DNA of 64,000 bases from Gammaproteobacteria bacterium (GTDB lineage: Bacteria > Pseudomonadota > Gammaproteobacteria > Pseudomonadales > Cellvibrionaceae), in assembly GCA_021151835.1 (NCBI GenBank), contig JAGKWO010000008.1, positions 124,001 to 188,000 of the forward strand, in the 5' to 3' direction. Made by a program: the position numbers and the translations under genes. A model generated the notes under the pieces. That model was not told the DNA's origin, did not search any database, and worked only from the letters and a program-made list of their open reading frames with translations. Of this stretch, positions 25,358 to 35,400 are shown in pieces (position 1 is the first letter of the stretch; each line of letters begins with the position of its first letter).

Positions 25358-26857
25358 ATGTTCAATCTGAGAAGCCACTCCCGCGCCAGCCACATCGCTG
25401 CGATTGATTTGGGGTCCAACAGTTTCCATATGATCGTCGCCCGCTGGGACAACGGTCAGCTGACCCTGTTGGATCGCCTGCGCGAACCGGTGCGCCTGGG
25501 ATTTGGCTTACAGGAAGATGGCAGCCTGAGTGAAGATGCACGTGAACGTGCCCTCAGCTGCATGGAACGCTTCGGCGAAGCCTTGCGCGCGTACCCATCC
25601 CGCAGTGTACGGATCGTTGGCACCAAAACCCTGCGCAGCGTGCGCGATTCGCGCCAGTTCCTGAAAGAAGCCGAGAAGCGTCTGGGCCATCCGGTGGAAA
25701 TCATTTCCGGTGACGAAGAGGCGCGCTTGATCTACCTCGGTGTGGCCCATTGCATTGAACCGGGTAAAGGCAAGCGTATTGTGATGGACATTGGCGGTGG
25801 TAGTACCGAGGTAATCCTGGGTGAAGGCATGAAGCCCCTGCTCAAGGAAAGTTTGAACATGGGCTGCGTGGCGATTACCAAAAAGTTTTTTATGGATGGC
25901 CGCGTCGACGACAAGCTGGTGGCGCGCGCGGTGATTGCCTGTTTGCAAGAACTGGAACCGGTGCGCGATGAATTCCTGGAGCAAGGCTGGAACCAGGTGC
26001 TCGGCGCCTCCGGCAGTATCAAAGCCGTTGCCAAAGTCTGTGAGGCTAATGGCTGGAGCGATGGCACTATCACCGTCGATTCGCTGGAAAAAATCATGGA
26101 GCTGTACGTTGATCATGGCAGCCTGGATTTGCAGATTGCCGGATTATCGGAAGATCGCAAACCGGTGTTCCTCGGCGGTGTGATTGTGCTGTGCGCGCTA
26201 TTCGATGCATTGCGGCTCGACCAAATGGTGGCCGCTGATTGGGCCCTGCGCGAAGGGTTGCTGTTTGACCAGAAAGGCCGCCTGGAAGATCACGATATTC
26301 GCCAGGCCAGTGTTGATGCCCTGGCGGAGCGTTTCCACGTCAATATGGATAAAGCCAAAGCCGTGGAAAAAACCGCGCTGAATTTGCTCGGGCAAGTGGA
26401 GCGTGCCTGGCGGCTCACTACCGACGATGCCGATAAGTTACTCGGGTGGGCAGCGCGCCTTTATCATGTCGGTTTGGATATCGCACATGCGGATTACCAC
26501 AAACATTCGGCGTATATCGTGCAACACGTTGACCTTGCGGGTTGCTCGCGTTCAGAACAGGCGCAACTCGCCGCCCTGGTGCTCGCGCACCGCAAACGTT
26601 TCCCCAGCAAAATATTTCCGATGGGCAATACGCAATTGGTGCGTTTGGCGATTTTGTTGCGCATGGCGATTATTTTTCACCGCGGCCGCGTTGAAAAAAG
26701 TTTGCCGGGAATGGCGTTGAAAGTTGACGGGAAAAAAATGAAATTGTTACTCTCTGAGAAATGGATTAATGGTCATCCGTTAACCCATGCTGATCTTGAA
26801 ACAGAACAGCGCCACCTCTCCTATATCGGTTATTCACTGACTATTGAAACGGAATAA
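25358..26857 (+). CDS. ppx: Exopolyphosphatase, Ppx/GppA family
   Basis: A 499-residue enzyme expected to release phosphate from polyphosphate or pppGpp ends. It has the ASKHA phosphate-binding motifs DLGSNSFHMIVA near the N-terminus and DIGGGSTEVILG around residue 145. A C-terminal HD-like helical domain follows (ADYHKHSAYIVQH). At about 500 residues it matches Ppx/GppA of gammaproteobacteria; Ppx and GppA are hard to separate by eye. The ppk gene lies about 6 kb downstream on the other strand. No Pho-box-like sequence was seen just upstream. Confidence 0.9.
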   Translation: MFNLRSHSRASHIAAIDLGSNSFHMIVARWDNGQLTLLDRLREPVRLGFGLQEDGSLSEDARERALSCMERFGEALRAYPSRSVRIVGTKTLRSVRDSRQFLKEAEKRLGHPVEIISGDEEARLIYLGVAHCIEPGKGKRIVMDIGGGSTEVILGEGMKPLLKESLNMGCVAITKKFFMDGRVDDKLVARAVIACLQELEPVRDEFLEQGWNQVLGASGSIKAVAKVCEANGWSDGTITVDSLEKIMELYVDHGSLDLQIAGLSEDRKPVFLGGVIVLCALFDALRLDQMVAADWALREGLLFDQKGRLEDHDIRQASVDALAERFHVNMDKAKAVEKTALNLLGQVERAWRLTTDDADKLLGWAARLYHVGLDIAHADYHKHSAYIVQHVDLAGCSRSEQAQLAALVLAHRKRFPSKIFPMGNTQLVRLAILLRMAIIFHRGRVEKSLPGMALKVDGKKMKLLLSEKWINGHPLTHADLETEQRHLSYIGYSLTIETE

Positions 26858-26885
26858 ATTGTTAATCATTCAAAAGGGATGCATT

Positions 26886-29024
26886 ATGCAAATGCTTTGC
26901 AAAATAATAAGTGTATTGTTCTTTTTCTATGCCAGTTCGGTTATGGCAGAAGTCGATTTTGAAAAATTGGCAAAATCGAAATGGATCAAATTAACTACGA
27001 AGGATTTTGAATTAATCACTGACGCCGACGAAAAAACGGCTCGCTATATCCTAAACGATCTGGAAAGCTTTCGTTACTTCACCATTGACCTGATGAAGCT
27101 CAATGTTATTCCCGGCTTGCCGCCCTTAAAAATCCTGGCACTGGAAAAATCCAAAAATTTTAATGCATTGGATTTGCCCGATAACTGGGCAGGGTTTTTC
27201 ACATTGAATATTCACGGCTATGCTGCTATTGCTAACGTGGGTAATTACCGCAACAATCTTAAAGCCGCCAATTTTGCTCGCCATACACTGTTGCATGAGT
27301 ATGTTCATCACCTGACTAAATTCACCTACACCACTTTTAATTATCCCAAATGGTTTGAGGAAGGTTATGCGGAATACATGGCCACCTTCAGTTTTGATGG
27401 CAAAGATGTTTTTTTGGGCAATGCAAAATCGATACAATATCGTGTTCCTTCCTTGTTCAATGGTGTTGGCGGATTAGTTTTTGACTCAAAAAAATTGCTG
27501 ACTACTACTGCATTGGATATGGAATCCAGCAAAATGCGCGATCAGATTTGGGTTTCGCAATTTTATGCCCAATCATTTTTTCTGGTGCATTTCTTAAACG
27601 CATCGGACGAACGCAAGGCTGCGCTCAATCAATATTTAGTCGATTTAAATAGTGGCTACCCACAAGACCTGGCTTTTCAGCGCGCTTTTAAAATGTCGTA
27701 TGAGGAATTGGATAAAGCGGTCAAAAGTTATTTGACTAAAGGGATGCAGATGCGAATTTTCTCGGCCAAGTCCGGTAGCTTTACTTTTCCAGTGATTGAG
27801 CCTGTTGTTACTCAGTTGGAGTCCGCTACATTTTATACAGAATTACCTTCTATTTTATTAAGCTCTGGTGCACTGGATGAAAAGGAGCGCGAGCAATTAA
27901 TTACTACCGCGATAAAATTAAATCCGGCGAACATCGATTTAAAAGTTCTGGCATTGGCGCAAATCCACAATCCAACCTGGAATGAATTAAAGGCAGAGGT
28001 TGAAAAAGTTGCACCCGAACATCCCATGCTGCTAGCCATTAAAGGCGATGAACTTTATTTCCAGGCAGATATGTTGCGCCAGAGCGGCGAAATGAATTGG
28101 CAGGAGACGATGAAAAAATCGCGCAGCTTTTATCGCCGTGCAATTAAATTAAATCCGTTCCTGCCCCGTGCTTATTTGGGGTTGGGCAAGGCTTACGATT
28201 TTTTGCCTGCCACTGAACCATTGCAAGAAGGGGCGGCGGGTTATGAATATGCGAGCCTTTATGAGCGTGAAGGTTTTATCTTTGCGAATTATGCCGATAT
28301 GTATATCCGTGCCGATAAACCACTGGATGCCCTGCCAATAGTACGCAATACGGTTGCATTCGCGCGCGGAACACCGGATGAAACCTACACCGCTATTTTA
28401 AATAACCTGGAGTTTATGGAAGCTCTGCAAGCAGCGACCCCGCCACAAAAAACAGCGGCGGGTATGCTCTATGGCAATGGTTGTGTTTATGAAGGACCAT
28501 TAAAAAATGATAAACCTGATGGCACTGGAAAAATGACGCACCCTAATGGCAGTTATTACCAGGGAACTTTTGTTAACGGGATAATGCACGGCCAGGGGAA
28601 ACTGGTAAGCAGCCAGGGGTTGGTTTACCAGGGCGAATTTAAACAAGGTGTGATGAAAGGTTCAGGGCGTATTGATCACGTTGTAAGGAATGGGTTCCAA
28701 TCCTATTACGAAGGTGAGGTTTATTACGGCATGCCGCAAGGGAAAGGCAAGCTGGTTACCGAAAAAGGCAGTTACACCGGCGATTACTGGTACTCATGGC
28801 GCCATGGGCAAGGTGAATACCATTCAGCAGATGGAAAAATAACATTAAAAGGCCAGTGGAATTACCAGCGTTTTGTCTGGCCGGAAGAAACCGGGGAAAT
28901 ATTTATCGGTGGTTATGATGATGCAGGGTTACGCCATGGTTTCGGTTTTTGTCGCAAGGGAAATAGGGTGGAGCCGTGCGAATATAAAAATAGCCGGCGG
29001 GTGGTAGTGACAGCAGCGCACTGA
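26886..29024 (+). CDS. Secreted peptidase-MA-like protein with C-terminal MORN repeats
   Basis: A 712-residue exported protein with a signal peptide (residues 1-20). The N-terminal domain has the zinc motif H137-E138-YV-H141 followed by WFEEGYAEYM, a gluzincin arrangement like peptidase_MA proteins. A helical TPR-like middle (about 310-520) includes FYRRAIKLNPFLPRAYLGLGKAYDF. The C-terminus (about 535-700) carries at least five MORN-type repeats (YEGPLKNDKPDGTG, YYQGTFVNGIMHGQG, YQGEFKQGVMKGSG and others). I chose ATG 26886, preceded by AAGGG, over the upstream codon at 26844 that overlaps ppx. Its substrate is unknown. Confidence 0.8.
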   Translation: MQMLCKIISVLFFFYASSVMAEVDFEKLAKSKWIKLTTKDFELITDADEKTARYILNDLESFRYFTIDLMKLNVIPGLPPLKILALEKSKNFNALDLPDNWAGFFTLNIHGYAAIANVGNYRNNLKAANFARHTLLHEYVHHLTKFTYTTFNYPKWFEEGYAEYMATFSFDGKDVFLGNAKSIQYRVPSLFNGVGGLVFDSKKLLTTTALDMESSKMRDQIWVSQFYAQSFFLVHFLNASDERKAALNQYLVDLNSGYPQDLAFQRAFKMSYEELDKAVKSYLTKGMQMRIFSAKSGSFTFPVIEPVVTQLESATFYTELPSILLSSGALDEKEREQLITTAIKLNPANIDLKVLALAQIHNPTWNELKAEVEKVAPEHPMLLAIKGDELYFQADMLRQSGEMNWQETMKKSRSFYRRAIKLNPFLPRAYLGLGKAYDFLPATEPLQEGAAGYEYASLYEREGFIFANYADMYIRADKPLDALPIVRNTVAFARGTPDETYTAILNNLEFMEALQAATPPQKTAAGMLYGNGCVYEGPLKNDKPDGTGKMTHPNGSYYQGTFVNGIMHGQGKLVSSQGLVYQGEFKQGVMKGSGRIDHVVRNGFQSYYEGEVYYGMPQGKGKLVTEKGSYTGDYWYSWRHGQGEYHSADGKITLKGQWNYQRFVWPEETGEIFIGGYDDAGLRHGFGFCRKGNRVEPCEYKNSRRVVVTAAH

Positions 29025-29042
29025 TTTCTTGCTATAAAAAAT

Positions 29043-29080
29043 AAAAAAGCCGCTGGCGAATACCAGCGGCTTTTTTATTT
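29043..29080. terminator. Bidirectional terminator after the MORN gene
   Basis: Stem AAAGCCGCTGG / CCAGCGGCTTT with an A-run and a T-run. It also closes the convergent ddl gene. Confidence 0.85.
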
Positions 29081-29090
29081 TATCCGGATT

Positions 29091-30203
29091 TTATTTTGCC
29101 GAATTTTCATTCACCGAGCTGTGTAATTGCTGATCCCGTTGGTGGCGCTCCAGCGCTAATTCGATCAACGTGGTAATCAACTCGCTGTAACCCAGGCCGC
29201 TGGCTTCCCACAATTTTGGGTACATGCTGATGTTGGTAAAACCGGGCAAGGTATTTACTTCATTAATAATAATGTCGTTACCGGCGGTGAGGAATACATC
29301 GACGCGAGCCAGGCCTTTGCACTCCATCGTTTGAAATACCTGAAGCGCAATGTGCCGGATGCGGTTACTGATATCGTCAGGCAAATCGGCAGGCACCAGA
29401 ACGCGTGCACCGGTTTCGCTGATGTACTTGGTATCGTATGAATAGAATGTATCGCTGGTGACAATCTCACCGCATACACTGGCTTTGGGATTATCGTTAC
29501 CTAAAACGGCGCATTCAATTTCGCGACCAACAACGGCGGTTTCAATCAACACTTTGTGATCAAAACTGAATGCCAGGTCAATCGCCTGTTTAAATTCCTG
29601 TGCATTGGTTACTTTGCTCACACCCACGGATGAACCCTGGTTCGCCGGTTTTATAAATAATGGCAAGCCCAGTTTTGTGCTGATGGTGACGAAATCAGCC
29701 TGTTGTCTGGTGGCGCGGGTCAGGGTAATAAACGGCGTTACTGTTAATCCGGCATCGCGCAATAAACGCTTGGTAATGTCTTTATCCATGCTCATGGCCG
29801 AGCCCAATACGCTGCTGCCCACAAATGGAATATTGGCCATGCGCAATAACCCTTGCAGCGAACCATCTTCGCCGAGGGTTCCGTGTACGATGGGGAAAAT
29901 TACATCCACTTGGTGCAGTGCTTGTGCGCTTTTACTCTCGATCAATTGCTGTCGGGTTTTACCGGGAACCAGTGCGATATTGTTATTGGAACGGTTCAAC
30001 GCAATTAACGCCGGGTTTTCAGCATTGAGTAAATAATCAGCGGCATCGTTGAGATGCCACTCGCCACTTTTGTCGATACCGATCAAGGTTACATCGAATT
30101 TTTGTTTATCAATTGCATCGAAAATATTTTTTGCCGATTGCAGTGAGACTTCATGTTCGGCTGATTTACCGCCGAAGACTATGCCAACACGGAGTTTGCT
30201 CAT
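29091..30203 (-). CDS. ddl: D-alanine--D-alanine ligase
   Basis: A 370-residue ATP-grasp enzyme that makes D-Ala-D-Ala for peptidoglycan. Landmarks are GGKSAEHEVSLQSA, PIVHGTLGEDGSLQGLL, FIKPANQGSSVGVSKV and the metal-binding ARVDVFLTAGNDIIINEVNTLPGFTNISMYP. The length and the long insert fit DdlA-type ligases more than short DdlB. It stands alone, away from the mur/fts cluster. Confidence 0.93.
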   Translation of the reverse strand: MSKLRVGIVFGGKSAEHEVSLQSAKNIFDAIDKQKFDVTLIGIDKSGEWHLNDAADYLLNAENPALIALNRSNNNIALVPGKTRQQLIESKSAQALHQVDVIFPIVHGTLGEDGSLQGLLRMANIPFVGSSVLGSAMSMDKDITKRLLRDAGLTVTPFITLTRATRQQADFVTISTKLGLPLFIKPANQGSSVGVSKVTNAQEFKQAIDLAFSFDHKVLIETAVVGREIECAVLGNDNPKASVCGEIVTSDTFYSYDTKYISETGARVLVPADLPDDISNRIRHIALQVFQTMECKGLARVDVFLTAGNDIIINEVNTLPGFTNISMYPKLWEASGLGYSELITTLIELALERHQRDQQLHSSVNENSAK

Positions 30204-30311
30204 GGAAATGCCTGTGCAAGGTGAATACGAAGATGCAAATTAGATAGCCCGGGCGGGCGGTAAGCAAGTAATGTTTGTGACAAATTCGAGACTGGTGAAC
30301 GTTTATAAAAT

Positions 30312-30345
30312 AAAGGCCGATGGTATTTACCATCGGCCTTTGTGT
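30312..30345 (-). terminator. Terminator downstream of the PL11 lyase gene
   Basis: Perfect stem AAAGGCCGATGGTA / TACCATCGGCCTTT with a two-base loop. It lies just beyond the minus-strand lyase gene. Confidence 0.7.
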
Positions 30346-30360
30346 TATCGAGCACAAAAA

Positions 30361-32739
30361 TTAATTACAGGCCGATCCGCTAATCACCGGTATTTCTGCC
30401 GCGGTGTGGGTGCCCTGGAAGCCGAACTCCACGGTTTGGCCCGGCTGGATGCTCGCATTCCAGCCCAGGCTGGTTGCAGAGTAAGGATTGCTACCCGTCA
30501 CGGTTGCATTCCAGGTGCCGCTCAAGCGCGTGCTGCCGGCGTAAGTCCAGGTTACCGTCCAGCCGTTAATCGCGCTGGTGCCCTTGTTGGTGATGCGAAT
30601 GGCACCGGTAAACCCTGCGCCCCAATTGTTGGTAATCACGTAGCTACAGTTGCTTCCCGTTGCGGTGCTGGAGGCAACACTGCTGCGTGAACTGCTGCTC
30701 ACCGGTACGGAGCTGGATAGGCTGCTGCGCGATGAACTGGTCATCGTGACGCTGCTACTGATGCGGCTGGACGATGAGCTGCTGCTCACTGCCAGGGATG
30801 AACTACTGCGGCTGCTGGAAATTACCGAGCTGGATGTGCCCAGTGCACCGCCATTCGGGTTGGTCCCCACGAATGCCAGATCCGGTGCCGCCGGTGTGGC
30901 CATACCCTCGCCGAGGAAAAAGCTCGGGTGTGGGGGCTGGTTGTAGGCGACATTTTGCCAGGCGATGGCCTGGCGATATTGCGAGTCATGCATCAACGTA
31001 CGCAGTTTGTTGCCGGTCACGGCGGTGGTCGAGAACACCAGTAATTGGCTGTTGTTCTCATGGCGCCAGATCACTTCTTCGCGCCAGTCACCGAACAAAT
31101 CCGCCGAAATACCCGGTGTCGATTTGGTGCCGTTATTGGATGCGGCGCCGTAGTTGTAAGCGGTCAGCAAGCGCGAGCTGGAATTGTTACTGTAATTCCA
31201 TTTGTCGATCATGGTGTTGTTCAACTGCTCGCGTAACAAGTCGCCATCCCACCAACTGGCGAAATTGATGGATGCCGGTTTGGTCGTAGTGATCTGGCCG
31301 CCGGTGGGATTATTCAAGCCGCCCACACTGGCCCAGCTTTCGGCGCCGGCAGTGCGCGGGTCGATATCCATAATCACCCCCCGGCCCACATCTGCGCCGC
31401 CGCTGGGCAGGCTCCAGATAACCTGGCCGGTTCTGGCGTCGTGCATATCCACACCGGTAGCGTTGGACTCATGCACCATAAATACTTCCAGCCCGGGGCG
31501 GCCGGGGATGAAGTCGGATAAATGCAGCGCATCGCCATGGCCAAAGCCGGTGGAATACATCAGCGTGCCGTTATCGTTGATGGTGGCGGAACCGTAGACG
31601 ATTTCATCTTTACCGTCCTGGTCGACGTCGCCCACGGTTAATGAATGCGCGCCCTGCCCGGCAGCAGCGCCATTACCGCTGGAATTGCTGTCGAAGGTCC
31701 AGCGACGGGTCAGGCTACCGTTGCGCCAATCCCAGGCTACAAGCACAGCGCGGGTATAGTAACCGCGCGTCATTACCAGGCTGGGGCGGTTGCCATCCAG
31801 GTAGGCAATACCGGCGAGGAAGCGATCCACGCGGTTGCCATAATTATCGCCCCAACTACTGACAGTGCCGCGAGCGGGTACGTAATCGGTCGTCGCCAAT
31901 GCCACACCGGTCTGGCCGTTAAAGATGGTCAGGTACTCGGCGCCGGACAGGATATAACCGCTGGAATTGCGGTAATCCGTATTCGCATTGCTGCCACCCA
32001 GCACTGTGCCAGCGGCATCTTTGGTGCCGGGTGCAGTTTTCATCGCGACTTCGGCTTTGCCGTCGCCATCCAGGTCGTACACCATAAATTGGGTGTAATG
32101 CGCGCCGGCGCGGATATTTTTCCCTAAATCGATACGCCATAAGCGCGTGCCGTTAAATTCATAGGCATCAATTAGCACATTGCCGGTGTAGCCGGATTGG
32201 GAGTTGTCCTTGGCGTTGGACGGGTCCCACTTCACCACGATTTCGTACTGGCCATCGCCATCCAGGTCACCCACGCTCAGGTCATTGGGTGAGTAGGTAT
32301 AGCTTTCGCCGCTCGGGGTTGTGCCACCGGAGGGGCGATTGAGGTTGATCGCCCAATACGGGTTGGTCCAGGTGGCGTTGGCGGCGTTAGCGGCATATTC
32401 GACACCGTTAATAACCGGCCTGACGGTATAGGCGGCACTGGTAGTGCCGGTTGCATCGAAATAGTTGGTGCTGGCGGTAATCGGCGATGGGGTAATTTTG
32501 GTGCCGTTGCGATACACGTTAAAACCAATCGCCGCCGGATCGTCACCCAACATTCGCCAACTGATGAAAATACCGCTACCCGATGGCAGGGCGACTACGC
32601 CGCGGTCCAGGTATTCGGCCTGGCGCGCGGCAAAACCGGGCACCGCGATGGAAGCAATCAAGCCAGCACAAGCACAGGCTAAAAGGGTTTTACGCAGTGG
32701 TTTTTTTTGCAGCAATGGCTGCGGATTGTGTTTGATCAT
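30361..32739 (-). CDS. Rhamnogalacturonan lyase, PL11 with C-terminal CBM2
   Basis: A 792-residue secreted lyase that cleaves the rhamnogalacturonan I backbone of pectin. After a signal peptide (LRKTLLACACAGLIASIAVPGFA) comes the PL11 beta-propeller of about 600 residues, with EYLDRGVVALPSGSGIFISWRML at the start and repeated calcium-type loops (DLDGDGQYE, DLDGDGKAE, DVDQDGKDE). A Ser-rich linker (about 640-700) joins a CBM2 (CSYVITNNWGAGFTGAIRITN...) that usually binds crystalline cellulose. ATG 32739 is chosen because it starts the signal peptide; the frame runs to 32784. It resembles the Cellvibrio Rgl11 enzymes. Confidence 0.93.
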   Translation of the reverse strand: MIKHNPQPLLQKKPLRKTLLACACAGLIASIAVPGFAARQAEYLDRGVVALPSGSGIFISWRMLGDDPAAIGFNVYRNGTKITPSPITASTNYFDATGTTSAAYTVRPVINGVEYAANAANATWTNPYWAINLNRPSGGTTPSGESYTYSPNDLSVGDLDGDGQYEIVVKWDPSNAKDNSQSGYTGNVLIDAYEFNGTRLWRIDLGKNIRAGAHYTQFMVYDLDGDGKAEVAMKTAPGTKDAAGTVLGGSNANTDYRNSSGYILSGAEYLTIFNGQTGVALATTDYVPARGTVSSWGDNYGNRVDRFLAGIAYLDGNRPSLVMTRGYYTRAVLVAWDWRNGSLTRRWTFDSNSSGNGAAAGQGAHSLTVGDVDQDGKDEIVYGSATINDNGTLMYSTGFGHGDALHLSDFIPGRPGLEVFMVHESNATGVDMHDARTGQVIWSLPSGGADVGRGVIMDIDPRTAGAESWASVGGLNNPTGGQITTTKPASINFASWWDGDLLREQLNNTMIDKWNYSNNSSSRLLTAYNYGAASNNGTKSTPGISADLFGDWREEVIWRHENNSQLLVFSTTAVTGNKLRTLMHDSQYRQAIAWQNVAYNQPPHPSFFLGEGMATPAAPDLAFVGTNPNGGALGTSSSVISSSRSSSSLAVSSSSSSSRISSSVTMTSSSRSSLSSSVPVSSSSRSSVASSTATGSNCSYVITNNWGAGFTGAIRITNKGTSAINGWTVTWTYAGSTRLSGTWNATVTGSNPYSATSLGWNASIQPGQTVEFGFQGTHTAAEIPVISGSACN

Positions 32740-33094
32740 ATTTTTATCTCTCTGGAATTTGCTGTAGACGAAGTTGGACCACACGGCCGGGGGGCTGTGG
32801 TCTGGCGCTATTGCCGATAACGTGCCTTTGAATCAGGTACAACGTGATTTATGGCTATTGTTGTAGTTGTTAACCTGCTGGAGAGACCCGGCAGCGAGCC
32901 GGAAGCGGGTGCAGCCAGAATATATATGTAAGATTTATCAGGGAATCCGGCGATGTGTATTTGTATGAAAATATTCCGGTCTTTTTGCCAGAAATGCGAA
33001 ACCGCTCGGGCAGTTTTTTATGGGTGAACGAAGATTCCATCACCATTGCGGATTGTGAACGGACGGTGGCGGCCCTCCCTGGCCAGCGGAATGA
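32740..33094. other. 355-bp gap between the PL11 lyase and ppk
   Basis: This should hold the lyase promoter, read leftward. I see no supported ORF, no clear terminator for ppk and no recognisable operator. A short AT-rich run (ATATATATG, about 32922-32930) is the only marked feature. Confidence 0.5.
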
Positions 33095-35170
33095 TTAATG
33101 ACCGGTATGGGCAGACCATCGCTCAAGCAAAATTGCCTGGGCATCGATCACTTCTTCCTCGTCCTTGGGTTGGGTTAGCAGATAACTGCCGTCGTCCTGC
33201 AATAACCAGGCGTGGGTGTTATCAGCCAGATATAAATGCAGGTCTTCCAGAATCCGGTCGCGGATTTTTTTATGTTTGATCGGGAAACAGGTTTCTACCC
33301 GGTGGAACATATTGCGCAGCATCCAGTCGGCACTGGAGCAGAACAATTCCGGGTTGCCGTTGTTCTCGAAATAAAACACGCGATGGTGTTCAAGGAAGCG
33401 ACCGATAATTGAACGCACGCGAATATTTTCCGACAACCCTTCAACACCGGGACGCAATTGGCAAACGCCGCGCACAATCAAATCGATTTGCACGCCCGCT
33501 TGCGATGCGGCGTAAAGCTCATTCACCAATTCTTCATCGTAGAGCGCATTCATTTTGGCAATGATACGTGCGGGCTTGCCGTGCTCAGCATTTTCTTTTT
33601 CGGTGCGGATACGTTTCACCATGCCGCGATGCAAGGTGAAGGGCGCATACAGCAGCGCTTCCATTTTGGAGGCTTTGCCCATGCTCGATAATTGCAAGAA
33701 AATGCGATACACATCTTCACCGATATCTTTATCGGACGTGAGCAAACCGTAATCGGTATAAATTTTACTGGTGCGCGGGTGATAGTTACCGGTACCGAGG
33801 TGCACGTAATAGCGCAGTTTCCCGGTTTCGCGGCGCGCCACCAGAATCATTTTGGAGTGGGTTTTAAAACCGACCACCCCGTAAATCACATGGATACCAA
33901 AACGCTGCAAGCGCTCGGCGAGTGCTACGTTTTGTTCTTCATCAAAACGCGCGCGCAATTCCACAATCGCGGTGACTTCCTTGCCCGCTTTCGCGGCGGC
34001 GACCAATGCATCCACGATCGGTGAGTTGGAGCCGGTGCGATACAGGGTTTGTTTGATCGCCAATACGTTGGGGTCAGTCGCTGCCTCGCGCAAAAAGTCC
34101 ACTACGCCCTGGAACGAATCGAAGGGGTGGTGCAGCAAAATATCCTGCTTTTGCAGCACTTCAAAATAGGAGTTGGTGCGCTTGGGCAGTTTGGGCATCG
34201 CCTGCACAAACGGTTTGAAATAATGCTGCGCGTCTTTGACCAGCTCAAACAAATCGCTGTAGCGATTCAAATTCACCGGACCATTAATCCGGTACAAATC
34301 GCGCTCTTTGATCTCGCAGCGCTCCAGCAAGAAATGCTCAAGCTCGGCCGGGCAGGTATCGGTAATTTCCAAACGCACTTCATCGCCGTATTGGCGGTAG
34401 GCCAATTCGCCTTGCACCGCGCGCAACAAATCGTCGGCTTCCTCTTCGTCGAGGAAAATATCCGAGTTGCGTGTGAGCCGGAATTGATAACTTTCCATCA
34501 CCGTCATGCCGACAAAAATTTCGGCCATGAAAAAATGGATGATCGAAGAAATAAACGCAAAATTACGCCCCTTGATACTCAAGGCTTCCGGCAATTCAAT
34601 AATGTGCGGCAGGGAGCGCGGCACTTGCACAATGGCGCGGCCGGAGTTGCGCCCAAAGGCATCTTTGCCATCGAGCCGGACAATGAAGTTCAAGCTCTTG
34701 TTGAGGATGCGCGGAAACGGGTGCGCCGGGTCCAGCCCGATCGGGCTGAGTACGGGCAATACATCGGATAAAAAGATGTGCTTGAGGTACTGGATTTGCT
34801 CCGGTGTCCAATCCTCGCGGCGCAATACACGGATGCCTTGCTCGGCCATCACCGGTAAAAGTTCATTGTTGAGGATGCGGTATTGTTCGGCCACCAGTTC
34901 GTGCGCGCGCAGCGAAATTTCATTCAGGGTTTGCGCTTGGGTCAGGCCGTCCGGCCCGTGGGTCGGCGGTGCATTGCGCTCGATAATTTCCACCAGGCCG
35001 CCGACACGCACTTCAAAAAATTCGTCAAGGTTGGTGGAAAAAATACACAAAAAACGCAAGCGTTCCAGCAGCGGCAAACTGCGGTTATAGGCTTGATAGA
35101 GCACGCGTTTGTTAAATTCGAGCAGGCTTAATTCGCGATTGAAATAGGCGTTGGACACCTTGGACCTCAT
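33095..35170 (-). CDS. ppk1: Polyphosphate kinase 1
   Basis: A 691-residue enzyme that makes polyphosphate from ATP. It has the N-terminal helical PPK domain (NRELSLLEFNKRVLYQAYN), the central domain and two C-terminal phospholipase-D-like domains. The phospho-acceptor His is in GFKTHSKM and the second catalytic His in FLEHHRVFYFENNG. RVGGLVEI near the N-terminus is typical. A Pho-box-like sequence lies 38 bp upstream of the start, so control by the nearby PhoBR is plausible. ppx is about 6 kb away. Confidence 0.95.
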   Translation of the reverse strand: MRSKVSNAYFNRELSLLEFNKRVLYQAYNRSLPLLERLRFLCIFSTNLDEFFEVRVGGLVEIIERNAPPTHGPDGLTQAQTLNEISLRAHELVAEQYRILNNELLPVMAEQGIRVLRREDWTPEQIQYLKHIFLSDVLPVLSPIGLDPAHPFPRILNKSLNFIVRLDGKDAFGRNSGRAIVQVPRSLPHIIELPEALSIKGRNFAFISSIIHFFMAEIFVGMTVMESYQFRLTRNSDIFLDEEEADDLLRAVQGELAYRQYGDEVRLEITDTCPAELEHFLLERCEIKERDLYRINGPVNLNRYSDLFELVKDAQHYFKPFVQAMPKLPKRTNSYFEVLQKQDILLHHPFDSFQGVVDFLREAATDPNVLAIKQTLYRTGSNSPIVDALVAAAKAGKEVTAIVELRARFDEEQNVALAERLQRFGIHVIYGVVGFKTHSKMILVARRETGKLRYYVHLGTGNYHPRTSKIYTDYGLLTSDKDIGEDVYRIFLQLSSMGKASKMEALLYAPFTLHRGMVKRIRTEKENAEHGKPARIIAKMNALYDEELVNELYAASQAGVQIDLIVRGVCQLRPGVEGLSENIRVRSIIGRFLEHHRVFYFENNGNPELFCSSADWMLRNMFHRVETCFPIKHKKIRDRILEDLHLYLADNTHAWLLQDDGSYLLTQPKDEEEVIDAQAILLERWSAHTGH

Positions 35171-35207
35171 TACACACCGGGTTTTTGCGCCAGATTATGG
35201 CAATTAT

Positions 35208-35225
35208 GTGACAACAATAAGACAA
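35208..35225 (-). promoter_or_regulatory. Candidate Pho box upstream of ppk1
   Basis: On the minus strand: TTGTCTT-ATTG-TTGTCAC. It matches the CTGTCAT-N4-CTGTCAC pattern at about 11 of 14 positions and lies 38 bp from the start codon. Polyphosphate kinase genes are often PhoB-regulated. Confidence 0.4.
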
Positions 35226-35353
35226 CAATTCTCTGCCGCTAACACTAGCAAAGATTCAGGCGATAAAGCGGAATGAATTACAAAAACCGCAGAGAAGAAT
35301 GTAAATGGCGGGGAAAAATAATAATGCGGGATAAATAACTGACTGAAAACAAT

Positions 35354-35375
35354 AAGGCCGGGGGTATCCGGCCTT
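35354..35375 (-). terminator. Terminator after the DUF4156 lipoprotein gene
   Basis: Stem AAGGCCGG / CCGGCCTT followed, on the minus strand, by ATTGTTTT. It lies just past the lipoprotein stop. Confidence 0.6.
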
Positions 35376-35400
35376 GACTGGAGCCTTCAGGGGTGACCTG

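Noticed and set aside
30640..30830. Repetitive CTG/GCT-like sequence in the lyase gene as a possible repeat array
   Set aside because: It encodes the Ser-rich linker of the PL11 enzyme. The irregular units do not have the spacing of a CRISPR or satellite array. The LPMO linkers were rejected for the same reason.
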